This document shows positions 24,165 to 31,004 of a stretch of DNA of 49,253 bases, piece after piece. Source of the DNA: a virus; IMG/VR virus record IMGVR_UViG_3300030103_001381, positions 6,523-55,775 of that record; one strand, written 5' to 3'. Numbering within the stretch: the stretch's first letter is position 1; every line of letters starts with the position of its first letter. Both the position numbers and the translations under genes were made by a program. The notes below the pieces were generated by a model. It was not told the origin of the DNA. It did no database searches and worked only from the letters and a program-made list of their open reading frames with translations.

Positions 24165-24865
24165 TGGCTAATAAAAAAATTTTAGTGATTAGTGATATGC
24201 ATTTGCCATATCAACATAAAGATAGCATAATCTTCTTAAAAGAAATTAAGAAAGAATTTAAGCCTGACACTGTAGTCAATATAGGCGATCTGCTAGATTT
24301 TCATGCTATTAGTATGCATGAACATAACCCAGATTTATATTCTGCTGGACAAGAACTAGACAAAGCAAAAGAATACATTAAAGAAATAGAAAATATTTAT
24401 CCAGAAGTTACAGAAGTAGATAGTAACCATAGTAGTTTAGTTTATAGACGAGCATTAAAGTTTGGAATGTCAAAACAATTTTTAAAACCTTATGGCGATT
24501 TTTTAGGTACAAGAAAATGGAAGTGGGTAGATGATCTAACACTTACAATGTCTAATGGACAAAGATGCTTCTTTACGCATGGTCGTTCAGCTGATGTATT
24601 AAAAGTATCGCAGACAATGGGAATGTCGGCAGTGCAAGGACACTATCATACCAAATTCTTAATTAGCTATTGGGCAAACCCTGATGCACTATTTTTTGCT
24701 ATGAATGTAGGTTGCTTAATCAATCAAAAGTCTATGGCTTTCAACTATGCCAAGAACTTTAAAACTCGATTTATTTTGGGTTGTGGTATTATCATAAATG
24801 GTGTACCAAGACTCTTGCCAATGGTCTTAAACGATAAAGGCGATTGGATTAAAAAACTAGTATGA
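24164..24865 (+). CDS. Calcineurin-like metallophosphoesterase
   Basis: A 233-residue enzyme with the family's metal-binding motifs in order: SDMH (D11, H13), GDLLDFH (D42), SNHSS (N88, H89), THGRS (H139) and QGHYHT (H160, H162). It hydrolyses phosphoesters using two metal ions; the substrate could be a nucleotide or nucleic acid. Phage enzymes of this class often lie among late or accessory genes. The start overlaps an inverted repeat and lacks a clear ribosome site. Confidence 0.88.
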   Translation: MANKKILVISDMHLPYQHKDSIIFLKEIKKEFKPDTVVNIGDLLDFHAISMHEHNPDLYSAGQELDKAKEYIKEIENIYPEVTEVDSNHSSLVYRRALKFGMSKQFLKPYGDFLGTRKWKWVDDLTLTMSNGQRCFFTHGRSADVLKVSQTMGMSAVQGHYHTKFLISYWANPDALFFAMNVGCLINQKSMAFNYAKNFKTRFILGCGIIINGVPRLLPMVLNDKGDWIKKLV

Positions 24866-25149
24866 CAAAGTCTAACAAGCTAAAAAACACCCTATTAAAG
24901 AGCCACAGAGCTACGCAGAGCGATGATTCTGCCTTTTCCGAGCAAGTGGGTGGGGATTGGTATAAAAAGCTTAAAATCCAACCTTTAGACTATGCAATGG
25001 ATAACAATCTTAATGCTTGTCAAACAAAGGTAGTTAAATACATATCAAGATACAATTTAAAACATAAAACTACAAAGGAACAGATTAAAGATTTAGATAA
25101 AGCAAAGCATGTAATAGATATGCTTATAGAAAAAATACAGGAGAAGTAA
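24862..25149 (+). CDS. DUF3310 protein
   Basis: A 95-residue protein. After a variable N-terminus it carries YKKLKIQPLDYAMDNNLN..CQTKVVKYISRYNLKH and KEQIKDLDKAKHVIDMLIE, the helical core of DUF3310, sometimes annotated as phage nucleotide kinase-related. It overlaps the phosphoesterase by four bases (ATGA), suggesting translational coupling. True activity is unknown. Confidence 0.8.
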   Translation: MTKSNKLKNTLLKSHRATQSDDSAFSEQVGGDWYKKLKIQPLDYAMDNNLNACQTKVVKYISRYNLKHKTTKEQIKDLDKAKHVIDMLIEKIQEK

Positions 25150-25150
25150 T

Positions 25151-25528
25151 ATGTGGTTGAATTTATTATCATTAGGTGTAAAGACAGGAGCAAAGATATA
25201 TCAAAATAAACAAAGAACAAAACAATTGATGTCAGATGCTCAAATGCACCATGCAGAGCAAATGGCGAAAGGCGAAATTGAATATAAAGCGAAAGTTATT
25301 GAGAGTAATGATAATGGTTGGAAAGATGAATTTGTCTTGGTTCTCGTATCTTTGCCTATTCTTTTATTGGGTTGGTCTGTTTTTTCTGACGATCCAGAGA
25401 TTCGTAATAAACTAGATTTATTTTTTGAGTATTTTAAAAATTTACCTTATTGGTATCAAGCAATTTTTATTGGTGTCGTTAGTGCGATATATGGACTAAA
25501 GGGTGCTGACATTATGCGTAAGAAGTAG
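25151..25528 (+). CDS. Two-helix membrane protein, holin candidate
   Basis: A 125-residue protein. A basic, amphipathic N-terminal half (KTGAKIYQNKQRTKQLM) is followed by two transmembrane segments: about residues 57-75 (DEFVLVLVSLPILLLGWSVF) and about 100-118 (YQAIFIGVVSAIYGLKGAD). This architecture is common in phage holins or lysis-associated proteins and the gene lies 1.7 kb after the endolysin. No profile was confirmed. Confidence 0.65.
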   Translation: MWLNLLSLGVKTGAKIYQNKQRTKQLMSDAQMHHAEQMAKGEIEYKAKVIESNDNGWKDEFVLVLVSLPILLLGWSVFSDDPEIRNKLDLFFEYFKNLPYWYQAIFIGVVSAIYGLKGADIMRKK

Positions 25529-25540
25529 TAAGATGTCCTA

Positions 25541-25777
25541 ATGGACATTGATGCAGTTATTACAGATTTAGAACTACAAGTAGAATCAAGATATAGTCTT
25601 TATGGTCACTATATTGCGTTGAGATTTATTGACACCTATCCAACTTTTCCAAAAATAAATAGTACTATAAACGAGATTGTAAAGTATGACGATGTGCGAG
25701 TAATTGATTATAATTATACATACGAAGTAATTAGGGAAAATACTGACATCAAAGGACTTGATGTAGTTAAGCACTAG
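25541..25777 (+). CDS. Hypothetical protein at the end of the rightward operon
   Basis: A 78-residue protein starting MDIDAVITDLELQVESRYSL, with a Tyr-rich C-terminal half (IDYNYTYEVIRE). It is the last plus-strand gene before a convergent hairpin. No family was recognised. A weak upstream site and isolated position leave moderate doubt. Confidence 0.6.
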   Translation: MDIDAVITDLELQVESRYSLYGHYIALRFIDTYPTFPKINSTINEIVKYDDVRVIDYNYTYEVIRENTDIKGLDVVKH

Positions 25778-25805
25778 GTATGTGGGGATTGCTCCCCACA
25801 CATAC
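25778..25805. terminator. Bidirectional hairpin between convergent operons
   Basis: TGTGGGGA pairs with TCCCCACA around the loop TTGC, and GTA pairs with TAC beyond a two-base bulge. It lies exactly between the stop of the last rightward gene (25777) and the stop of the last leftward gene (25808). It probably ends transcription from both sides or stabilises both 3' ends. Confidence 0.7.
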
Positions 25806-25807
25806 TA

Positions 25808-26191
25808 TTAGTTTCTAGTTAACTTTTCTGTGGCTAACTCATTAATAGATTGTTGTTTTAAATGATCACAATAACTATGACCATTTTTAGCTTCCACTTT
25901 AGAATAAAGATATAATTTTTTCATATTAGAAAGTTCTAATTTTACTTTCTTATATCTTTCATCATTGGTTGCTTGTATTTTTGCAGAAGCTACAGATAAC
26001 GAACTATTAGTTATTTTTTCATTAACTACAAAATCAAATACTTCTTGTACTTGATCTTTTACATTGTCATAATTTATCTCTGCTTTAACAAATCTTTTAT
26101 CTAAAGCATCAAGATAAGCTATGATTTTATGTGGATTAAACTCTTGTGGTCTAATCTCAATGTATTTAGCTAGTTTATCTTCTTCTGACAT
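25808..26191 (-). CDS. Hypothetical protein, last gene of leftward operon
   Basis: A 127-residue protein starting MSEEDKLAKYIEIRPQEFNP, mostly helical, with a GHSYCDHLKQQSINELATEK end. Its ATG overlaps the stop of the upstream gene by one base. No family was recognised. It lies downstream of a nuclease and a possible DNA-binding protein, so a recombination or replication accessory role is possible. Confidence 0.7.
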   Translation of the reverse strand: MSEEDKLAKYIEIRPQEFNPHKIIAYLDALDKRFVKAEINYDNVKDQVQEVFDFVVNEKITNSSLSVASAKIQATNDERYKKVKLELSNMKKLYLYSKVEAKNGHSYCDHLKQQSINELATEKLTRN

Positions 26192-26547
26192 TAACCTAAC
26201 TCTTGTTCGTATTGCTCTGGGTTAAATTCAGTAGCATCACCCTGACTCCATTCTTGTTCAGATTGTGGCAACTGATCGTCCATTTCATTACGAGGTTGTT
26301 TAGGTTGATTAAAAGATGGGTTTTGTTTCGTTTTGTCGTAGTATGGAAACAGCTTCCAGCCTTTAGTTCTGTTATCAAAAAAACCTTTTAATACTAGATT
26401 TTGGTTATTTAAGATAACTTTTAATATGACACCATCTTTTTTTGTTGATGTCATTTCGGCAGTACCACCATTGCTACCACTATTATTATTGTAGCTTTTC
26501 TTTTGGTAATTGCCATTGTTGTTGTACTGTGGTTTATTATATCCCAT
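26191..26547 (-). CDS. Asn/Gln-rich, possibly single-strand-binding protein
   Basis: A 118-residue protein. The N-terminus is a low-complexity Asn/Tyr/Gly tract, the middle has a small beta-like core (GVILKVILNNQNLVLKGFFD, GWKLFPYYDK), and the C-terminus is acidic (DATEFNPEQYEQELG). A small beta core plus an acidic tail recalls single-strand DNA-binding proteins, but the order and motifs are not diagnostic. AGGAG lies upstream of the start. It neighbours a PD-(D/E)XK nuclease. Confidence 0.6.
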   Translation of the reverse strand: MGYNKPQYNNNGNYQKKSYNNNSGSNGGTAEMTSTKKDGVILKVILNNQNLVLKGFFDNRTKGWKLFPYYDKTKQNPSFNQPKQPRNEMDDQLPQSEQEWSQGDATEFNPEQYEQELG

Positions 26548-26561
26548 CAGATTCTCCTATG

Positions 26562-27308
26562 TTATTTTTCAATACTTTCCATTTGTTCCATTAGATATTT
26601 TGCTCCAATAAAAGCATTGAATAGTTTTTTATTAAGAGGAATTTCTTTAATCTCAATTCCATTATCTTTTTTAGGTAATCTTACTATAAAAGATTTAGAA
26701 ATTTTTGATTTAGTTTCTTCCTCATACGCAAATCTATAAGCATTCAACTGCAAAAAATAGTCAAATGTTATATGATTACTTGTTTTAATATCAATCAAAA
26801 CAAGATTTCCTTTCTTGTCTTTTACAACAAGATCAAGAGTACCAGCATAGTTATATTTCTTGCAATAGATTTTCTTTTCTATTTCTACAACTTTATACTC
26901 TTGTTTATTCCACCAATCTAAAAAAAGATTCCAGCAATTTACTACTGCTTTATCAGATTGTTTAGGAATTTCTTTACCTTTTAGATAGTCCTCAACTAAA
27001 CCATGAACAACACTACCAACTAAAGCACCCTCATCTTTAAAAGTATCAGGTTTCTTTTTAGCAGTAGCAAATATTCTTTCTAGCTTTGCTCTATCTAGTT
27101 CTTCACCTACATCTAACTTTTCATTAATTAATCTTTTAACCTCGTTTAAAGGTGTATTGACTAACCACGAAGTTAGTTGTGGTTTTGGTACTCCTCTGCC
27201 ACATATTCCTGTAACAGACTCTACCTTCTTATCATCAACATAATACATATGCTTATCATCGTTATAGCTTAAGACTATGCCATTTGCTAATGGATATTTC
27301 TTCCACAT
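26562..27308 (-). CDS. PD-(D/E)XK nuclease (RecB/exonuclease-like)
   Basis: A 248-residue nuclease. Motifs: GSVVHGLVE (H102), EIEKKIYC (E142), GTLDLV (D159), LVLIDIKTSN (D173, K175) and the Q-x3-Y motif QLNAY (Q187). These are the RecB-family catalytic residues for metal-dependent DNA cleavage. With the neighbouring small DNA-binding candidate, it may form a phage recombination or end-processing module. A GAGAGG site precedes the start. Confidence 0.85.
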   Translation of the reverse strand: MWKKYPLANGIVLSYNDDKHMYYVDDKKVESVTGICGRGVPKPQLTSWLVNTPLNEVKRLINEKLDVGEELDRAKLERIFATAKKKPDTFKDEGALVGSVVHGLVEDYLKGKEIPKQSDKAVVNCWNLFLDWWNKQEYKVVEIEKKIYCKKYNYAGTLDLVVKDKKGNLVLIDIKTSNHITFDYFLQLNAYRFAYEEETKSKISKSFIVRLPKKDNGIEIKEIPLNKKLFNAFIGAKYLMEQMESIEK

Positions 27309-27310
27309 AT

Positions 27311-27610
27311 TTACCTCTCTGTTAATTTAAATAAATCATTAACATCAACATCATAGTAGTTAGTTAATGTATATAACTTACCGAAATGAAAAATACCTTG
27401 CTCAAATTTATACAAACTATGAACATCATTTAACACTTCTTTATTATCTTGCACAACTGCCTCTGCAGTTATGTTTTTCTCAAGTCTAATTAGCTTAAAC
27501 TTAAGACCAATTGCATTATTTAATAGTCTATTTTTTTGTGAAGATTTAGCTTTCTTCAGTTTAGAAATTAAACCACTTAATAATAAATTGGTTTTTTCTT
27601 TTTTATCCAT
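27311..27610 (-). CDS. XRE-family helix-turn-helix regulator
   Basis: A 99-residue protein. After a helical N-terminus (about 1-30) the residues LKFKLIRLEKNITAEAVVQD and SLYKFEQGIFHFGKLYTLTN fit an XRE helix-turn-helix, ending YYDVDVNDLFKL as in many repressors. It could act as a regulator of the leftward operon it sits in. Its start overlaps the upstream small gene by 34 bases. Confidence 0.65.
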   Translation of the reverse strand: MDKKEKTNLLLSGLISKLKKAKSSQKNRLLNNAIGLKFKLIRLEKNITAEAVVQDNKEVLNDVHSLYKFEQGIFHFGKLYTLTNYYDVDVNDLFKLTER

Positions 27611-27762
27611 ACATTCCTTTCTTGCTTATATTCCATTTTATTTTTTGCTTTAGATGAACAAATGGAATCATATTCATCTAAATAATGTAAAGTGCTACCA
27701 TTAGTATTTTTAATAACTCTATTGATAGCACTTATTCGTTTATCTTTCCAAGAATCTACCAT
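27577..27762 (-). CDS. Small hypothetical protein, 61 residues
   Basis: The start chosen is the ATG at 27762, 14 codons inside the longest frame, because AGGAAG lies at the right distance upstream and the earlier region is used by another small gene. The product begins MVDSWKDKRISAINRVIKNT and ends in a basic tail. Function unknown. Confidence 0.5.
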   Translation of the reverse strand: MVDSWKDKRISAINRVIKNTNGSTLHYLDEYDSICSSKAKNKMEYKQERNVWIKKKKPIYY

Positions 27763-27857
27763 AGTAAACTTCCTAGAACAAAGCCAACTACAAAACACAA
27801 CCACTCTCTTCTGTAATGAAGTTCAAGTGTTCTTAATTCGTACCAATCTATTTTCAT
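27756..27857 (-). CDS. Membrane microprotein, 33 residues
   Basis: Preceded by AAAGGA at good spacing. It starts MKIDWYELRTLELHYRREWL and ends in a short hydrophobic helix (CFVVGFVLGSLLW). It overlaps the start of the next leftward gene by seven bases. The strong ribosome site supports translation, but there is no second copy to test conservation. Confidence 0.5.
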   Translation of the reverse strand: MKIDWYELRTLELHYRREWLCFVVGFVLGSLLW

Positions 27858-27870
27858 ATGTCCTTTCTTG

Positions 27871-27890
27871 CTGGGGTTGTTACACCCCAG
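27871..27890 (-). terminator. Intercistronic hairpin after the DUF932-like gene
   Basis: CTGGGGT pairs with ACCCCAG around a 6-base loop. It lies 11 bases past the stop of the leftward gene 27902-28969 and just before the next ribosome site. Lacking a T-run, it may attenuate transcription or protect the 3' end of the upstream message. Confidence 0.55.
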
Positions 27891-27901
27891 CACATTGTTG
27901 A

Positions 27902-28969
27902 TTATATTGATATTTGTGCAGGGTTATGTGCAAACACAATCAAACCACCTAGTTCTTGAAAGAATCTAGCTCTAGAGTTTGATCTATCTTCGTCATTACC
28001 CATGTTAGTTACTGCGTTAGCAAGCTCATACTTTGATGTTGTAAAAGTATCGCCAACATATTTATTTAATCTAGCAAATATGTCTGCTCTTTCTGACTCT
28101 GTAACACCATGTCGTTTTGCTAACTGCACAATTTGATGTGAGTTAATTTTTTGTTTTCTTGAGTTTAACAACCCTTGAAAACTTTCTGTCCACACATCTT
28201 CGCTATTAACAAGATCAATTTGTTTCTGCATCTTGTCAATAATTGTTATGTACTGATCGTCTTTTGTAGTATCAATTACAATTTTACCAACATGTCTTGA
28301 ATAAAATCTATTCAAGTATCTTGGAGCAACCATACCATTTGTACAAACTAATCTGTAAATAAATGGTTGAATGATTAAGCTACCACTACCAATTTCACTA
28401 TTGGTAATTGTAATACCACTTTGAACGACATCACCTTTATAAACCTCGCCTTCAAGCTTTTGATTTACAGCAGTAATATTAAGTGTATCTCTATCGTAAT
28501 AAGAATACTTAATATCTAAACCTAAATCCATAAGTTTGTTAAGTGAGTGATTTGCTACAACATCGTTATCAATTCTTTTATAACGATTTGAACAAAGTGC
28601 TCTTGCTTCGTTAATTGGAGCAGTGTCATATGTTCTCAACATTAACTCTTTCTCTTTACTATTGTTAATCCAAAAGTTAAGATTATGAGCCACAAGTTCT
28701 TGAGAAACAGGTAAACACTTTCTTAAATACTGCGTACCGATTTCTAACTTGCCACATAGCTGATTTAACGAATGATCAGTTAAAACATAGCTTCCTGTTG
28801 TTAAATGATCAACACTAATACTTGGATAAACAAATGGTAAAACAGCATCGCCATTTTCAGTATTAGTTTCTACTTTTATGCTTTTCATATCAACAAGATA
28901 ATCTCTCTTGTTTTTTGTATCTTCATTGATATTGTTAAGCATTTCTTTTACATCATGACCTTTTTTCAT
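27902..28969 (-). CDS. DUF932-like phage protein
   Basis: A 355-residue protein. The segment ALCSNRYKRIDNDVVANHSL (about 132-151), then VVQSGITITNSEIGSGSLII and FIYRLVCTNGMV, matches the conserved centre of DUF932/TIGR03299 phage-plasmid proteins, whose biochemical role is unsettled. The C-terminal third is helical. The leader contains a hammerhead ribozyme (28999-29064) and an AGGAGG site, suggesting high and specially processed expression. A hairpin follows the stop. Confidence 0.75.
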   Translation of the reverse strand: MKKGHDVKEMLNNINEDTKNKRDYLVDMKSIKVETNTENGDAVLPFVYPSISVDHLTTGSYVLTDHSLNQLCGKLEIGTQYLRKCLPVSQELVAHNLNFWINNSKEKELMLRTYDTAPINEARALCSNRYKRIDNDVVANHSLNKLMDLGLDIKYSYYDRDTLNITAVNQKLEGEVYKGDVVQSGITITNSEIGSGSLIIQPFIYRLVCTNGMVAPRYLNRFYSRHVGKIVIDTTKDDQYITIIDKMQKQIDLVNSEDVWTESFQGLLNSRKQKINSHQIVQLAKRHGVTESERADIFARLNKYVGDTFTTSKYELANAVTNMGNDEDRSNSRARFFQELGGLIVFAHNPAQISI

Positions 28970-28998
28970 GATTTCCTCCTAGTTATAACTAATGGGAC

Positions 28999-29064
28999 TG
29001 CCATCATCAGTAATTGTCAGTCACGACAATTAGACTAGCGAAATATGATTCGCTAGTTTCGGCA
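28999..29064 (-). ncRNA. Type II hammerhead ribozyme 1, in the leader of the DUF932-like gene
   Basis: Read on the minus strand: stem II 5' half TGCC; GAA (G12-A14); stem III ACTAGCGAA/TTCGCTAGT, 9 bp with a TCATAT loop, beginning with A15.1-U16.1; C17 (cleavage site, GUC); stem I TAATTGTC/GACAATTA, 8 bp with a GTGACT loop; the core CTGATGA (C3-A9); one extra T; stem II 3' half GGCA. Stems I and III are closed and stem II is open, which is the type II topology known from bacteria and phages. Cleavage would fall between 29033 and 29032. A residue inserted between A9 and G10.1 is also known in a viroid hammerhead. Confidence 0.88.
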
Positions 29065-29067
29065 TTG

Positions 29068-29418
29068 TTACCATGCTTGATAATTTGAACGAATAGCAAC
29101 ATATTTTTTGCCATTTTTTTTATTTTCTAATTCCATAGTTTGTGAAATAGAACCACCACCATGAAAAAACTCGCACCAATATTCTGCAGATTCTTGTAGT
29201 TTTTTTTCTACAATTACAGTAAAAGACTTCCATTCAATATAATCTTTAAATATTGGACACTTTTGTTTTGACTTTTCTGCACTTGGTTTTAATTTGCCAT
29301 AGTTCCAATTAAACATTCTTGAATTATGACAGTTTGGATTTACAAAATATTTCTCAAATTCTTCTTGAGTTAATTTAAAAACATTTTGTCTTGTAGGCTC
29401 TAGTATTGATATTTGCAT
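29068..29418 (-). CDS. Hypothetical protein, first gene of the leftward operon
   Basis: A 116-residue protein starting MQISILEPTRQNVFKLTQEE, with several Trp and Cys (CHNSRMFNWNYGKL, AEYWCEFFHGGGS) and a basic C-terminal strand (KKYVAIRSNYQAW). No family was recognised. Its leader carries a second hammerhead ribozyme and a good AGGAG site. It lies immediately upstream of the first hammerhead, so the two-gene message would be cut between the genes. Confidence 0.7.
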   Translation of the reverse strand: MQISILEPTRQNVFKLTQEEFEKYFVNPNCHNSRMFNWNYGKLKPSAEKSKQKCPIFKDYIEWKSFTVIVEKKLQESAEYWCEFFHGGGSISQTMELENKKNGKKYVAIRSNYQAW

Positions 29419-29446
29419 TTGTTACTCCTAGTTAATTATATGCGAC

Positions 29447-29503
29447 TGGCATCATCAGTAGTTATCCATCACGATAACTAGACAAATTGTATTTGTTTCG
29501 CCA
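29447..29503 (-). ncRNA. Type II hammerhead ribozyme 2, in the leader of gene 29068-29418
   Basis: Minus strand: stem II 5' half TGGC; GAA; stem III ACAAAT/ATTTGT, 6 bp with an ACA loop; C17 (GUC); stem I TAGTTATC/GATAACTA, 8 bp with a GTGATG loop; CTGATGA; extra T; stem II 3' half GCCA. Compared with ribozyme 1, stem I has two compensatory pair changes, stem II one, and stem III a different length and sequence, while all core bases are unchanged. Cleavage would fall between 29481 and 29480. Loop I begins GTGA in both, perhaps a tertiary contact. Confidence 0.88.
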
Positions 29504-29552
29504 TTACTTGACTACATCGTAGGAATTACCCAGCACTTTGTGAGGACTTCAG

Positions 29553-29774
29553 TTGATTAAAGAACTTTTCTTGCTATTGCCAGAATGGGGTTGGAAGCCA
29601 TTTTTATCGAACAAGAACTCTAGGACAAAACTTAGAATTATCGCCAACTGCTCTGAAACCGAATTTTATGCTTTTATAGACGAGTTCCGATTTATACATA
29701 GTCTATACAAGAACTATGCCAAATTTAACACAAAAAGCAAAAAGTTATTTAAACACAAAAAAGCCTGTATTTAG
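29553..29774 (+). CDS. Doubtful small protein with TTG start
   Basis: A 73-residue frame starting at a TTG. The product begins MIKELFLLLPEWGWKPFLSN and ends basic (KKLFKHKKACI). It lies in the divergent region between the leftward and rightward early operons. No clear ribosome site and no second copy were found. It may be real, since the region would otherwise be empty. Confidence 0.35.
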   Translation: MIKELFLLLPEWGWKPFLSNKNSRTKLRIIANCSETEFYAFIDEFRFIHSLYKNYAKFNTKSKKLFKHKKACI

Positions 29775-29970
29775 CTAAAAACACATAATAAGCTAAATTA
29801 TTACACTTAAAACGATTACAACTTATTTTATAGTAGCATCAAATCAAATAATCGGATAAAAATATGACTGAAGAAATATCGAATCAAAATCTTTTTCTTC
29901 CCTTTCTAGTTAATGGTGGTGGGTTTCCGATTTCCCACCACTTAACAATCAAACAAACACAGGAGCAATT
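29775..29970. promoter_or_regulatory. Divergent early control region with hairpin
   Basis: About 200 AT-rich non-coding bases separate the leftward and rightward early genes, so promoters for both probably lie here or just left. Toward the right, TTACAC at about 29802 is followed after 17 bases by TATTTT, a weak -35/-10 candidate. At 29916-29941 GTGGTGGG pairs with CCCACCAC around a 10-base loop, upstream of the XRE gene start and its AGGAG site. Exact promoters cannot be fixed by eye. Confidence 0.4.
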
Positions 29971-30294
29971 ATGCTAAACGAAAATGTTAAGCAGTTTAAT
30001 ATATCTGTCGGACAAAAAATCAAAACAAGAAGATTAGAACTAAATAAAACACAAACTTGGTTAGCAAAAAAAATTGGAGTTACTTTTCAGCAAGTACAAA
30101 AGTATGAGAAAGGCTCTAATGGTACAAATCCATTTAACTTAAAACAAATTGCAAATACATTAAAAGTATCAATTTTGTATTTTTATTTAGATGGTGTTTC
30201 AACATCTTGCGTTATGGATATTTCAAGAACGGAAGAGCCATTAATATTAACTAAAGAAATGGAAATTGAAAATGATCAAAGTTCAAGTAGATAA
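29971..30294 (+). CDS. XRE-family transcriptional regulator
   Basis: A 107-residue protein with a classic XRE helix-turn-helix: KIKTRRLELNKTQTWLAKKI, GVTFQQVQKYEKG and NPFNLKQIANTLKVSI (residues about 15-70). The C-terminal tail lacks a sensor or protease domain. Its position as first gene right of the divergent region suggests a Cro/CI-like role controlling the early operons. A CAGGAGCAA ribosome site precedes it. Confidence 0.85.
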   Translation: MLNENVKQFNISVGQKIKTRRLELNKTQTWLAKKIGVTFQQVQKYEKGSNGTNPFNLKQIANTLKVSILYFYLDGVSTSCVMDISRTEEPLILTKEMEIENDQSSSR

Positions 30295-30538
30295 AATATG
30301 GTTAGGTAAAGTAAGTGTAAGAGATTACATTTATAAAAAAGCATTAAGAAAAAAAGAATCATTAGGTATTGTGCATGGTAAAGAATATATGTGGATTCCT
30401 TATGATAAATTAAAATCTGCAAAAAGCTATACAGATCAAAGTTTTACTAGCAAATTTAATGGTAAAAAATATAGACTTGTAGATTTTGACTGGAAACCTT
30501 ATAAAGATAATAATTCAAATCAGGAGAAACTTTTATGA
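30272..30538 (+). CDS. Small early protein, 88 residues
   Basis: The start is the ATG at 30272 (MIKVQVDKIWLGKVSVRDYI); a TTG two codons earlier is possible. It is basic, with a KEYMWIPYDKLKSAKSYT segment and a KPYKDNNSN tail. It overlaps both neighbours by a few bases. No family was recognised. Role in early phage metabolism inferred only from position. Confidence 0.65.
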   Translation: MIKVQVDKIWLGKVSVRDYIYKKALRKKESLGIVHGKEYMWIPYDKLKSAKSYTDQSFTSKFNGKKYRLVDFDWKPYKDNNSNQEKLL

Positions 30539-30819
30539 GTAATGACTTTTTAGATATACCTAAAGACGATGAAACTCAACAACCTACTCCAGAAGAACAT
30601 TATTTTTCTAGGTCAAAAAATCAATGGCTTATGGTTTCTGATATGTCAGACATGCATGTTAGAAGAGCATTTAAAAGATTGTTAAGAATGATACGACTTA
30701 ATCAATTAGTAGAGGTTGATGATGTTGCAAAAAATACAATTTATCAAGTTAAGATTACAGAAGAACTTAACAAAATAAAATTGCATTGTGATGCTATTAA
30801 AGGGGTTATTGATGAATAA
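30535..30819 (+). CDS. Small early helical protein, 94 residues
   Basis: Starts MSNDFLDIPKDDETQQPTPE, an acidic disordered N-terminus, followed by a helical region (DMHVRRAFKRLLRMIRLNQL) and a second helix pair (IYQVKITEELNKIKLHCDAI). ATGA overlap with the upstream gene. No family was recognised. Confidence 0.65.
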   Translation: MSNDFLDIPKDDETQQPTPEEHYFSRSKNQWLMVSDMSDMHVRRAFKRLLRMIRLNQLVEVDDVAKNTIYQVKITEELNKIKLHCDAIKGVIDE

Positions 30820-30949
30820 AAAAGAATGGCAAGAACATTGTAAATGGCTTGATAGTTTTAGAGGTAGGATTGTTACTGATAATCCTGTTTACGAAAATTA
30901 TGGCAAAAAAGAAAAAAAATATGAAAAAAAGAAACCAAAGAAAAGTTAG
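30812..30949 (+). CDS. Small basic protein, 45 residues
   Basis: Starts MNKKEWQEHCKWLDSFRGRI and ends in a Lys-rich tail (KKKPKKS). The start overlaps the previous gene by eight bases. It is typical of short early-operon proteins, but there is no homologue in the window to test conservation. Confidence 0.5.
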   Translation: MNKKEWQEHCKWLDSFRGRIVTDNPVYENYGKKEKKYEKKKPKKS

Positions 30950-31004
30950 TGGATACTATTTTGATGGTAAGAAATTAATTATTCTTTATGAAAAAAAAAG
31001 ATAA
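30921..31004 (+). CDS. Possible 27-residue basic peptide
   Basis: The frame MKKRNQRKVSGYYFDGKKLI..KKR bridges 30812-30949 and the HNH nuclease gene, overlapping both. It would fill the gap and place every junction of this operon in overlap. The motif GYYFDGKKLIILYEKKR looks like a folded beta pair with a basic end. Evidence is thin. Confidence 0.3.
   Translation: MKKRNQRKVSGYYFDGKKLIILYEKKR

Noticed and set aside
28999-29064. SAM-type or other riboswitch for the leader hairpins
   Set aside because: The arrangement of GAA, GUC and CUGAUGA at a three-stem junction fits the hammerhead exactly, and no riboswitch consensus fits both copies.
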